Positions 1 to 9,270 of a stretch of DNA of 64,000 bases are shown in pieces. Origin of the DNA: Cristatella mucedo (lineage: Eukaryota > Bryozoa > Phylactolaemata > Cristatellidae); NCBI GenBank assembly GCA_009760855.2, contig WPIO01000171.1, positions 124,001 through 188,000 of the forward strand. The letters are read 5' to 3'. Each line of letters begins with the position of its first letter. Within the stretch, counting starts at the first letter, position 1. The position numbers and the translations under genes were made by a program. The notes under the pieces were generated by a model, which worked only from the letters and a program-made list of their open reading frames with translations, had not been told where the DNA came from and made no database searches.

Positions 1-2215
1 AGCTCAGCTCCAGCTCAGTAGCTAGCCGATTTGGTGAATTCGTGAACCTCATTGCACATTCCTCATATTCCACTAGTCGTTGCAAGCCTAATTTCTATGC
101 TAAACTGCATTCAGTCCAATGACTGCATTTATTTATTTCGAACAACCTTGCCTGCATAGCTTCTATGTAGATACCTATCAACCACTAAAGCTAGAGCTTC
201 AAGTATGGCTACAAAGTGCTGATCACCCAGACCCTTTGTTGCTTGTAGACTCGTAGACTCGTAGAGTGCTCTTAGGGCACTATGCAAAAGATTTGTTTTA
301 TACAACTTTACTACATGTCGATGTAAAGTTAAAAAAATAGCATCTAAAACATACAGACTCATAAACAGCATAAATTAGTTTGGAAGCCAATAGAAGCAGA
401 CGTGATGTGTCATCACCATTCGATCTGCATCATCGCCCTCTGCTCTTAATCTACCCTCTGAGCTTAATTCTCAGCCAAAGAACATTGTCCACATTGTTGT
501 GTTTAGCACTTGTAGTTGCTTCTTCGATCAACCGTGACCACAAACACCATGGGGAGCATGCATATAGAGTTGGAGTGTACTCGAACCAGTGCAGACATCC
601 ACACACTATTTCTACCAGGCAGTGGTTGATTGTGCCCATGGCTTAATTTGCCCCCACCTCTCGACAGGTATGGGAGCGAGGGAGCCGAGAAGGTAGAGTA
701 GAGAGGAGGAGGCCGGCTCCTGCATGCCTCCTCCTCTCTACCCCCCTCCCCTTACTCGCCCCACTCACTGTGCCTCTTCCCTCACTCTGTCAGTTGTTCA
801 CTGGCTCCAGCACACGCCAGGCTTTATGAGAGCAAGGCAGCTCCAGGCCTGGGCTTCTGACGGTTCACCCAGCGACAGGCAACGACTGGCCCTGCCAGGT
901 GCCCTACGTCGTGTTCTCAGGCTGCTACCACTGCCTGCAGCCGTGCCGACCCTCAGAAGCCCCTGTGCCCTCTGCCTACTGCTCTCAGTCAGCTGAGCCT
1001 AGCTAAGATGGGATGACCGAAAGACAGCCGCCAGGCTTGCCGGGTGGATCAGTGACAAACGACCTGCTGTCTTCCGAAATCCGGTCAAGCAGAACGCTTA
1101 GCTCACTTGGAGGGTCACTCATGTGTGCCTGTGCTGCTGTGGCTGCTGTTGCTTGCGGCTGCTGCTTTCGGCTTGGCCACTATCAAAACCAATCGGTGGC
1201 ACCCAGGCAGGCAGGCTGTGGCTTCTGCTGGCTGCTTCTGCTCCGAGCCATCGCTTTGCAGTGAGCTTGGGCTTCAGTGTCAGCTTCCGGTGCCACCGGT
1301 AGTCGGCCAGGCAGTGACAGTGGTAGGCACAATGGCATGAAGGCATCGTGCCAGTGTCACCGTGAGCAACCATCGGGCAAGCTCCGAGGAGGATGAGGTC
1401 ATACCATCTGCTGCCGAGGTGACTTCAAGCCTAGCTCCTACAATCCTAGCTAGGAACATTAGAGGGGCTGGTGGTTCAGGGGAGGGCATGCGATTTCCAG
1501 TGAGCCCCCCCCCCCCCCCCGATAGTTTCTTACCACATGTATGGATCACGTCTCTTATCTGGCAAAAACTTGTCTTGCGCACAGACTTTCCATTATTAAT
1601 CTTTTCATGGTTCAAGGTTTTTCTCTCCCCCCCATCTCCATGTCGCTATCTCTGCTGACCGTGGGCATGCGCACAACCCTGTGATCCTGCTGCTTCTCCC
1701 TTTTCTAATTCTATGCCTTTCTATGCCTCAGACCGCCTTTGCTTTTCCATGTCGGTTGCATACATGATGCCTGCGTGTGACAGGTAGGGGCGTACACGTG
1801 CACGTGTGAGCACACACGCAGGTGCTGTGCTTCTCTGCTGTTGTGTGAGCATTTGTGTGCGTGTGCATACAGAATACTCATTGCTGTTTAACCACTGCTT
1901 TGGGTGATACAATCCTGTTCTGCGATGCGAATGATCGAGTTGATGATTTCACCATCTCGAATATCCAGCACATTGCAGAGGTGACCCCGAGCATTTTCGT
2001 GCATTGCATCTGCCTCACCAGTATGGGACAGTCAAGCGTTTGCATATAGGCATCGGCATGCATACTCTATAAGAATGATTGCCACTGCATCGTGTGCTTG
2101 CATCGGTGATAATGGTTGCAGTATTCATAGGTCTTATTTGCTTGACAAGATGACCTTGTGAATTCACAAGCTTTTATGATCTGTTTTAGAAAACCGCTGT
2201 TAATTTCTTTTATAG
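1..2215 (+). other. ZMIZ intron (upstream part), no exon recognised
   Basis: This stretch lies directly upstream of the SP-RING exon, whose acceptor shows that a phase-1 intron precedes it. I searched it for the preceding ZMIZ exon (in human the segment ending in LLPAEHCITK) and saw nothing similar in any frame, so it is read as intron. It contains a C homopolymer near 1507-1520, CT-rich and CAG-rich patches and several short open frames on both strands without family resemblance. Intron status is an inference from the splice phase. Confidence 0.6.
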
Positions 2216-2453
2216 TTAAGAGAAACTTTGCAAACCCCAATGGCAGTGGAGATGGTCCGGCCACTCATAGCATGGCCGACCAGGACAGCATTGAGCAGAC
2301 CCAGGTCAAGATGTCGCTCAAGTGTCCAATCACATTCCGTCGTATCTTGCTGCCAGCAAGAGGCACGGAGTGTCGTCACGTCCAGTGCTTCGATCTCGAG
2401 TCATACATACTGCTGAATGCCAAGCGCTGTGCCTGGAGATGTCCTGTGTGCAA
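2216..2453 (+). CDS. ZMIZ1: ZMIZ1/2-like protein, SP-RING (MIZ) zinc finger exon
   Basis: ZMIZ proteins are nuclear PIAS-like transcriptional co-regulators; the SP-RING contacts the SUMO E2 enzyme. The exon encodes KRNF, a short linker, then [29 protein letters not shown] and WRCPVC, which track human ZMIZ1/2 almost residue for residue. The zinc ligands Cys-x-His-x2-Cys and Cys-x2-Cys are all present. The acceptor TTCTTTTATAG ends at 2215. The first two bases complete a codon begun upstream (A+TT gives Ile, as in human IKRNF). The donor is CAA|GTGAGT, phase 2. The linker between KRNF and the RING is longer and Gly/Ser richer than in vertebrates. Earlier exons lie left of the window. ZMIZ is preferred over PIAS because of the KRNF lead-in and the downstream exons. 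Confidence 0.93.
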
Positions 2454-2939
2454 GTGAGTCGCTGCTCCTTGGCATCTATGCTACCATGGCAACCACAACC
2501 TCCATCGGTGCTTGCTGCTTACCATGTCCATACATTTATTCCTTGGGCTTAGGGTAGCTGTAGTTTGTAGGAGACCTCGGCCACTGGCTTGCCCCCTTGC
2601 ATGGCTGTCTCGATTCTTTCCTTCGATGTAGTTCGTTAAGCTGTCTCGTCGTTAGGCTCCTTCCTCGATGGAGTCGTATCGCCTTGAGCTGGCAGACTCG
2701 GGAACTCGGATCGAAACCCGATCAGCTTTACAAATGAAGTCCGAGACATAGCTACATCAGTGATCAATCGCTTCATGTTTCGTTATGTTGTGGGCTTCGG
2801 CTTTTCAATAACTCGAGCTTGCCTGCAGAATACTCGTGCGTGCTCGTTATAACTCCCCCATGATGCTGAGATCCCGTCTTATCGGTGTCAATGCATGGTC
2901 GTAAGACTCGCATGCTATGTGTGTTTGGATTGTTTGCAG

Positions 2940-3106
2940 TAAAGACACACCGATGGAGGGCCTTGAGATAGACCAATACATATGGGCCATACTCCAGAAG
3001 TTGCAAGCCACTGACGTGGAAGAAGTCAGCATCGATGCCAACGCCACTTGGAAAGCCGTGCGCAGCACCGTCGTTAAAGACGAGGACAGTAGCTGTGGCA
3101 CAGGAG
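2940..3106 (+). CDS. ZMIZ1: ZMIZ1/2-like protein, end of SP-RING and following helix
   Basis: The acceptor TTGTTTGCAG ends at 2939. Joining the phase-2 ends (AA+T) restores the Asn of CPVCN, and the exon then reads KDTPMEGLEIDQYIW, matching human KTALLEGLEVDQYMW, followed by a VEEVSIDANATWKAV segment matching human YEEITIDPTCSWKPV. This covers the C-terminal part of the SP-RING and the conserved tail after it. Acidic residues follow (VKDEDSS), resembling the KxE/D sumoylation-type context of vertebrate ZMIZ, but I would not call a site. The donor is GAG|GTATGT at 3107, phase 1. The splice join itself is strong evidence for the model because an invariant residue is rebuilt across the intron. 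Confidence 0.92.
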
Positions 3107-3404
3107 GTATGTAATTAATGGTCAAGGTCAGGCAGACAAATGGGCAGAAAGGGGAACGAGAGCTGGGTAGCCCTAAGCTGCTAGCAAAGTGGAAAAAACC
3201 AATCGAGAAGGGATCGCCTTATTCATCAGCTAGTGGCAGACGCACATTGGTGTAGTCTTGCTCGCCAAAATTGCAGCCGTGGTAGGGGATTGGTTACCTG
3301 CTTCAGGACTCAAACCTATGATATGGCTCTTGAACAAGTGTGAGCATCTTGCTGCTGGGCTAAGATCCATCGGCCAATTGCTTCAAACGTCTTTCACCTT
3401 TCGA

Positions 3405-3410
<6 letters not shown>

Positions 3411-3486
<76 letters not shown>

Positions 3487-3545
3487 TCTCTCCTCTCCCT
3501 CCTCTCCTCTTCTGTCTGTCTGTCTTTCCCTCTCTCTCTCTCTAT
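3411..3545. repeat. (CT)n microsatellite, interrupted
   Basis: Long run of CT dinucleotides broken by CCC, TCC and GTCT units, in a ZMIZ intron. Apparent Leu/Ser or Arg/Glu reading frames across it come from the simple repeat. Confidence 0.95.
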
Positions 3546-3639
3546 GTACTTGCACACCATCATGCCGATGAGCAGTGCCATCGAACAGGAGGCTAACTGT
3601 AAAAATGCTGAGCTGAGGCTTGCTACTTAGTCACATGAG

Positions 3640-3715
3640 TGTGAAAATTGCCGAGAAAGATTTAATTTTCTCAGGGTTTTATAAGACACGACTTCCTTAT
3701 TATTATTATTATTAT
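3640..3715 (+). mobile_element. LINE-B 3' tail fragment (degenerate)
   Basis: Resembles the common tail seen elsewhere in the window: a gagaaagattta core, then tctcagggt, then a (TTA)n run. Short and diverged, so the assignment is tentative. Confidence 0.5.
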
Positions 3716-4130
3716 AAGCAGCTACTAGTGTGAGCAATGGTTAAATGTGCTTTGAACAGCAGTGTGATTTAGCATGTTCACACAAAAGCCACAGCCACCT
3801 GTGTGGTTTGTCATGCCTGAATGGCCATCAGCAGCTAGTACCCCCTTCCAGCAGTCGTCCTTGCCACAACCTTGAGCCGTCTATTTGCAGCATTCATTGC
3901 CAGTCTCTTTGTCAGCAGACGCCTCTGAATTAGGCCTTGCTTCTTTGCCTTGTCATCGGCAGCCAGCCCAGGGTAGCAGGCGGGTGCTGTGAGGCGCTGC
4001 CGGACAATATTTGCTCTGCTGACAATGGGCTCTCGAACCACCTTTCACGGTTGCCTCGGCCGCCTGAAAGGAGCCTGAGCCACTCGCTCGTGTTTATGCT
4101 AATGGCATACGTCGGTCGGTGCAGCCGGGC

Positions 4131-4162
4131 GCTAGCACCACGAGCTAGCTCGTGGTGCTAGC
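4131..4162. repeat. Perfect 32-bp palindrome
   Basis: Left half GCTAGCACCACGAGCT and right half AGCTCGTGGTGCTAGC are exact reverse complements with no spacer. It lies in a ZMIZ intron about 150 bp before the acceptor at 4313 and can form a cruciform or RNA hairpin. Confidence 0.97.
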
Positions 4163-4313
4163 TCCTCGTGCAGGGCAGCCGGCTGCATGCACACTTCTCT
4201 CTACCTCTCCCTCTCTTTCCTCTTACCTTGACCCTGAGTAGGCAATGACGGCAGCAGCACCCTCTCACCAGGCAGCTGCTGCAGTTGCTGCTACGGGTCG
4301 GCTCTTTTTTCAG

Positions 4314-4511
4314 ACGTGTGCAGCGGAGGCGGAGGACCCAACTCGTGGAAAGTGTACTCGCCGGCCGGCGCCAGTGGTATGCAGCAGCAGCAGCAGCCCT
4401 CTATCGCCTCCTACGACTCTGCAGCAGCCGCTGCTGTGTCGGGCGGCCACGGCATGCAGAATAACCCCGTGTCGCCCTACCCCACACCGCCCAACTCTCA
4501 CAGCTCCCAAG
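4314..4511 (+). CDS. ZMIZ1: ZMIZ1/2-like protein, Gln/Ala/Pro-rich linker exon
   Basis: Exon bounded by GCTCTTTTTTCAG and AAG|GTGAGA, phase 1 at both ends, so it stays in frame with the exons either side (G+AC gives Asp at the 5' join). It encodes a low-complexity disordered linker: CSGGGGPNSWKVYSPAG, a five-Gln run, ASYDSAAAAAVSGGHG, then NNPVSPYPTPPNSHSSQ. Vertebrate ZMIZ proteins have a comparably placed Pro/Ser/Gly-rich region between the SP-RING and the C-terminal activation tail. Its length is a multiple of three with equal phases, so it could be skipped without a frameshift. Exon status rests on splice sites and frame; the sequence itself is poorly conserved. Confidence 0.82.
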
Positions 4512-4750
4512 GTGAGAAATGCCTAGACCTGCACTGCATGCCCTAGCAAGCGCTGAAGCATGCCACCACGACGTCCGATGCAATACGATTGATTGCAACG
4601 GCAAGCAGTGCTGCTGCCGTAATCGCCTGTTCACACTGTCGTATAGCTGCAGGGTCCAATGCAGCAGCAGCAACAGTGGCACGTGGCTTCGATTATTTGA
4701 CTTGGCTGGAGAGGCCCCCCCCCCCCGTTGGCATATGATGAGGCAGCAGG

Positions 4751-4783
4751 CTTCAGCTGCTGCAGCCTGAGCAGCAGCTGAAG
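4751..4783. repeat. Inverted repeat, 12-bp arms, 9-nt spacer
   Basis: CTTCAGCTGCTG at 4751-4762 is exactly complementary to CAGCAGCTGAAG at 4772-4783. It lies in the last ZMIZ intron, in CAG-rich sequence, so chance pairing is more likely than for the longer hairpins. Confidence 0.85.
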
Positions 4784-5416
4784 TATGCTGCTGCTGCCCA
4801 GACAGCAGCGTACGCACGCGAGCGGCAGCTGCGTGTTCATCCGATGGAGTGAGTGCCATCGGGTGCTCACAGACAGCCATGCTAGCGATGTGTGAGTGCG
4901 CCCGGCCGAAGTTAGCTCCAATAATCCCAATAGGACATTCTCTGCACCTGCAAGTCTGAAGAACTGGGTACACACCACTCGCTACACCCGACTGTCTTTT
5001 TGCTGTCGGCTTCCTTTCATGTCAGCACCTTTGTGTGCACACAAGCACTGCCCGGCGCTTCCGCGTCCCGTCCTGGGTAGGTCCAGATAGAGACAGGAGA
5101 CAGACAGAGACAAACAGACGGGAGGCAATAGAGAGATAGAGAGAGACAGAGACAGACAGACAGAGAGTAGCTTATGGGCAAGGGGTTCAGGCATTAGGCA
5201 TACAAGCACATGCAGCCTCAGACTGCTTGTCACTGGCTGCTGAGCTGTCTGATTAGGTGGCAGGGCACAGCAGCATAGTGGACCCAGAGCCTGTGCACAA
5301 CACGACTCGACGTTTGCAAGGAAAGCCGCGCGCTGCCACACCCCCTCCCCGGCGCCACCTGAGCACCCTGCTGGTGTTGAGCCAATGAAAAGCAGGCATC
5401 TACTATCCCCTAACAG

Positions 5417-6255
5417 GCGGCATGGCACACACGTACAATGCTGGCTCCATCTACGACAGCAACTTCCATTCGCCACCTGAGTTCGCTGGCGGCAGCGGAG
5501 TCGGCGGCCCGGCATCCAACGTGAGCGACCATTCCATGGCAGTGGCGCCTCAGTCCAACCTCAGCGACGGCGCTGTGGACGCTGCCGCCGCTGCTACAGA
5601 TGCCCCGGCTGCTGCATCGGGGCCTGCAGCACCGCCTTCCAAGAAGCGCTGCAAGTCGCGGTCGAACAGCAGCGCCGTTGCAGCTGCAGCTGCCGCCGCA
5701 GCTGCGGCAGCCGCGTGCCCTCCACCTCTGCCGCCAGCAGCGGCGGCGGCCAGCCGCTCTTCCCACGCAGCAGCCGCCGGCGCTGCGGCCCTGAATGACG
5801 AGGCCGGTGGCAGCCAGTCGTCGGCCTCTGCCCGCCGGAAGTCGGCATCGTGCAGCCCCAAGCAGACCCCGTTGCCATCATCGTCGACGGCAGCGACAGG
5901 CACCGGCGTCGCTCCGACGCCGGTCCCGTGCGGAAGCGGTGCTGCGGCTGCAGTACTAGCGCCTACCGCCGTGGCAGTGGCAACGACGATGCACGGCGGC
6001 GGCGCCAGGGCGGTGCCGTCGGCAGCTGACAGTGGTGGCAGCGGCGGAAGCAGCAGCAGCGATATCTGCTCAGACATTGGCGACCTCATGAACGGCGGTG
6101 GAAGCGGCGGTGGCGGCGGCGCCGAGGAGCCCGATGGCGACGTGCTGGACAACATTGACGACATCGACCTGCTGTCCTATCTCGGGCCCAGCGAGACCAG
6201 CGGCTCGACGCATCTGCCCGACGACGAGCTGCTTGCTCTATTCGGCAGCCAATAG
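5417..6255 (+). CDS. ZMIZ1: ZMIZ1/2-like protein, last coding exon with activation tail
   Basis: The acceptor ends CCCCTAACAG and the phase-1 join gives Gly. The exon runs 278 residues to the stop at 6253-6255. The first part is Gly/Ser/Ala-rich and disordered, with a basic NLS-like patch (SKKRCKSR, about residue 76) followed by a 13-Ala run and further Ala/Pro tracts. The last 45 residues are acidic: DNIDDIDLLSYLGPSE, then LPDDELLALFGSQ at the stop. Human ZMIZ1/2 end with DELLSYL and DDLLSLFENN in the same order, so the terminal transactivation motif is conserved although the middle is not. GC content and trinucleotide repeats are high (GGC, GCA), typical of expanded linkers. The ATG at 5422 is internal, not a start. 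Confidence 0.92.
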
Positions 6256-7840
6256 CGTACCTTTGTTTCCCGGCGGCCGGCTGCTCGAATGGCTCAGCGA
6301 CCGATAGGCAGGCAGCCGGGATGGCGACAGGAACTCGGCTGGCGACCAACGGTGCGACGAGCCCCAATGAAAGCGCACATGCGTGCCGAGGTGCCGCAGC
6401 CGTGCATTGCCTGCAGGGCCACCGTCGTCGTCACTGCTGCCACGTGCTCCCACGAGCCGGCCAGCTAGATGAGCGTGCACGACGTCAAGTCTGCTGCTGC
6501 TGCTACCCCCTCGTTCTATCGTATCTTGTGCCCAATCGGAAAGTGGGGGGGGGGCACCTATTCCAGTGTGCCGCCGGTGCCTCAGGGCACGTGCCGATTG
6601 CCCTGCTGCTGTTGCTACCGGAAGCACGGAGCATTGCCCTGTCTGGACCTGCCTGGACGATGCCAGCACGGCAGCGACCGCATGCACAACTGCCCTCACC
6701 CACAGGCTAGTAGCCGGCCGTTTCGGGTCGGCTGCGAGCAAGCCAGCAAAGCGCTGCTGCTGCCACCTCCACCAGTGTCACTATTTATTTGCACTCTATA
6801 GCCGCATGCCTCATACCAGGCCGAGAGCAGACTATAGGTGAGTGATTGAGAGTGGGCGTGTCTCTTTCTTGTTTGCATGCATGCCCCAAAGCACAGTGTG
6901 TGTGTGTGTGTGTGTGCTGCGTGCCATCTTTGCCTCGGTTGCTGAAACGAACTGCGGCTGCCGCACAAGTCGAGCCAGCACAGGACGGGTTGCCATCATG
7001 TCGACGGTGGCACGTAATCGTATAGATTAGGCCAAGATGTTTGTATTACGGCAAGCTGTCTGTTGATCTGCTAGTCTGTTGATAGTCAACAGTGATGCAT
7101 ATTTTCTAGTTGTTCATAATTTCTAAGGGATATTCTCAGTATTTGGTAGCTGCAGCCACAGTGTCGACAGTATATAATGAGAATTATATTTTTATTTATT
7201 ACTCGCCAACCCGCGCATCGTTCTGGCCATGCGAGCGCTGCCACTCGATAACCAGAATTTGCTAGGCGCTCACACGCGAAATCCTGACTGGGGCACGGCA
7301 TGCCAGCGCACCACCACACGTGACTATTCGACGGCATGCACCTGCAGTAGCGCGCTGCCCACCCAGCCAGCCAACGGTGGGCTCGGGCACCGCACGGTTT
7401 CATAGCGGAAGCAAGCAAGCGCTACAGCGAGCAGCAGCGGTGGCGGAGCAATGCTCTCGAGGCAACCCGAGGAGGAGGAGCAGCAGCAATGGCGACAGCA
7501 CGGCCGCCTAAGCAGCGAGCGAGCGCTTCACTGCAGAGGAGAGCTGCTCACTCCCCCAAGCGACCGTAGGATGGCTGCAATGAGGGCGGCCTGCTCTCGA
7601 GTGGGCGAGTGCGGCGATGGCAGCAGCAGCAGGCCCTGCAGTGCCCTCGTGAGCTCGCCTCTCCTAGGCTCGAGTGCCGGAAGGAGTCCTGCAACGAGAG
7701 AGGCGGCGGTGCTGCCGATTGGTTCGAGAAACACAGTCGTCCACTGCTAGTGGAAAATCCTAAACAAATTTTTCGATTTTCGAAGAAATTTTTTTAAATA
7801 TTTTCTTGAGATTACCCTAGGTGCCATACATAGAGAAGCA
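6256..7840 (+). other. Probable ZMIZ 3' untranslated region
   Basis: Follows the ZMIZ stop codon. It contains GC-rich and CTG-rich DNA with short overlapping frames on both strands, a (TG)n run near 6897-6917 and no recognisable coding exon. The extent is set only by the first clear AATAAA downstream, so the UTR boundary is inferred. Confidence 0.45.
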
Positions 7841-7846
7841 AATAAA
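7841..7846 (+). terminator. Candidate poly(A) signal for ZMIZ
   Basis: AATAAA, the first canonical hexamer I found after the ZMIZ stop codon (about 1.6 kb downstream), in an AT-rich stretch after a GC-rich UTR. No cleavage site can be proved from sequence. Confidence 0.35.
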
Positions 7847-8029
7847 AGCAGGCAGCACTATACTTGCAGGAAGTATGCCAACGTGACCCGTGGAAGCAAT
7901 ATGCTCATTCAATGACAAGCTGTTTTGGAACAAAATGCCCAGATTATGAGCAGACGTCATATGCCATGGGAGTGATGCTACCTAGATAAAGCAATGTTGA
8001 GGGTGAGGTATTCCAACTTGAGAGTGACA

Positions 8030-8330
8030 CTAGGCTCCGTTGTTATTAGACTGGTCCTATCGTCGTTAAGCTTCAGGAAATTAATGGCCGTCGAGGGCCC
8101 AGTGGGAAAGTCGTCCATGCAAACAGCAGTGACGTGGGGACATGCAGCAGTGAAGCAGGGAGTGAGTCAGAAACAGCTAGGCTGAGAAGGGTCCGATGTA
8201 GCTGACTGTCATCGGCATGAATTAAAGCCAAGATAATAATAATAATAAGAGCACAGTCTATTGTCGAGTGCCCTAAGAGAACCAAATCTCTATTTATATG
8301 CTTTACAACTTGCTACAAAGGATTGTTTAA
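8030..8330 (-). mobile_element. LINE fragments: LINE-A piece and LINE-B 3' tail
   Basis: 8030-8100 resembles the LINE-A reverse-transcriptase region (TTAAGCTTCAGGAAATTAAT compared with TTTAATTTCAGGAAGTTTTC in the better copy). 8230-8330 is a reversed LINE-B tail: (AAT)n, then ccctaagagaaccaaatctc, then ctttacaacttgctacaaag. Confidence 0.6.
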
Positions 8331-9164
8331 CCAAGAACTACTGACAAACAAAGTATAATGCATAGACATGCATTCATGCCCAAGCAAGTATTATGCTTAA
8401 ACCAGTGTGCAAGTAGACACATTTGTGCTTGGCCAATAACACCGGGCGGGCAGTTGCAGCTGAAGATTCAGCAGCTCTTAGCTACGGCTTGTTCTTCTTA
8501 TTTCGAGAGGCCAGCTCTCAGGTGAATCGCTGCACACTGCAAGTCTCGAAGCCGCGCAGTCGCAGCTAGCTGCGTGTACCGGTGTAGGGTGAGCAGTATG
8601 CAGCCCTCCATGCAGGCATGCAGCTCGAGCTCGAACTGCTCGACACGACGACAGAGGAGCGCTGCTCGACCTGTTACAACGGCACCCACCCCCCCATCGT
8701 CGGCCTTCGGCGGCAGAGCCCACGGCTGGTTTCAAATTTCAGGCGACTCGAGGCAGGAGCAGTGCCACCTGCTCTCATAGTTTCGTCGAGACTTCTGTGG
8801 AAGTCATGCCGCCGGGCTAGCTGCACCGATCCCAGAGACGCCATTCTGTCGGGATTGGTGGCTCTTGGCACGCCTCCCCCCCCACGACATCCCACTCGGC
8901 CTATGCAGTCAATACACTCACTGCCGAGGTAACAGCAAGGCAGCTGCTCCTGCCGCTGCCTCTGCACTTATTCAGAGGCTCAGGGATCCAGACTCAGCCT
9001 CAAACGGCACAAGTTAGGCATCATGCAGTGTACAGCGAGGCACGAGCTGGACAGCGAGCGATCGCCTGGAGGCGCAATGCACTGCTTTAACTTCCGAAGC
9101 TAAGCAAGCTTCATTGTGGACATGGCCGAGGGGTGGCAGACGTAAACAAGTCGTCTCCGAGTGA

Positions 9165-9270
9165 GGCTGATCAGTTGACTATGCTTACTTTCTAGAATAT
9201 GTAAAGTGCCTAGAAAGAGATCTAGTTCTCTTAAGCATACCACACAAATATTTATTATTATTATTATCGT
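9165..9270 (+). mobile_element. LINE-B 3' tail
   Basis: Carries GTAAAGTGCCTAGAAAGAGA followed by tagttctcttaag and a (TTA)n tail, the shared 3' end of many copies in this window. It is 5'-truncated, as expected for target-primed reverse transcription. Confidence 0.75.

Larger units (their letters stand above)
3107..4313 (+). other. ZMIZ intron with (CT)n tract, LINE tail and palindrome
   Basis: Intron between two well-supported exons (donor GAG|GTATGT, acceptor GCTCTTTTTTCAG). It holds a CT microsatellite at about 3411-3540, a degenerate LINE-B 3' tail with (TTA)n near 3640-3715, and a perfect 32-bp palindrome at 4131-4162. I see no additional exon with matching phase. Confidence 0.8.

Noticed and set aside
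129-371. Minus-strand 80-codon frame near the left end
   Set aside because: It overlaps a sequence resembling the repeat tail (gctcttagggcactatgc) and has no family match.
3258-3596. Long Ser/Leu and Arg/Glu open frames over CT/AG tracts (also at 15837-16215, 18173-18559, 38506-38880, 48522-49239, 61104-61850)
   Set aside because: They are translations of simple dinucleotide repeats that lack stops in several frames.
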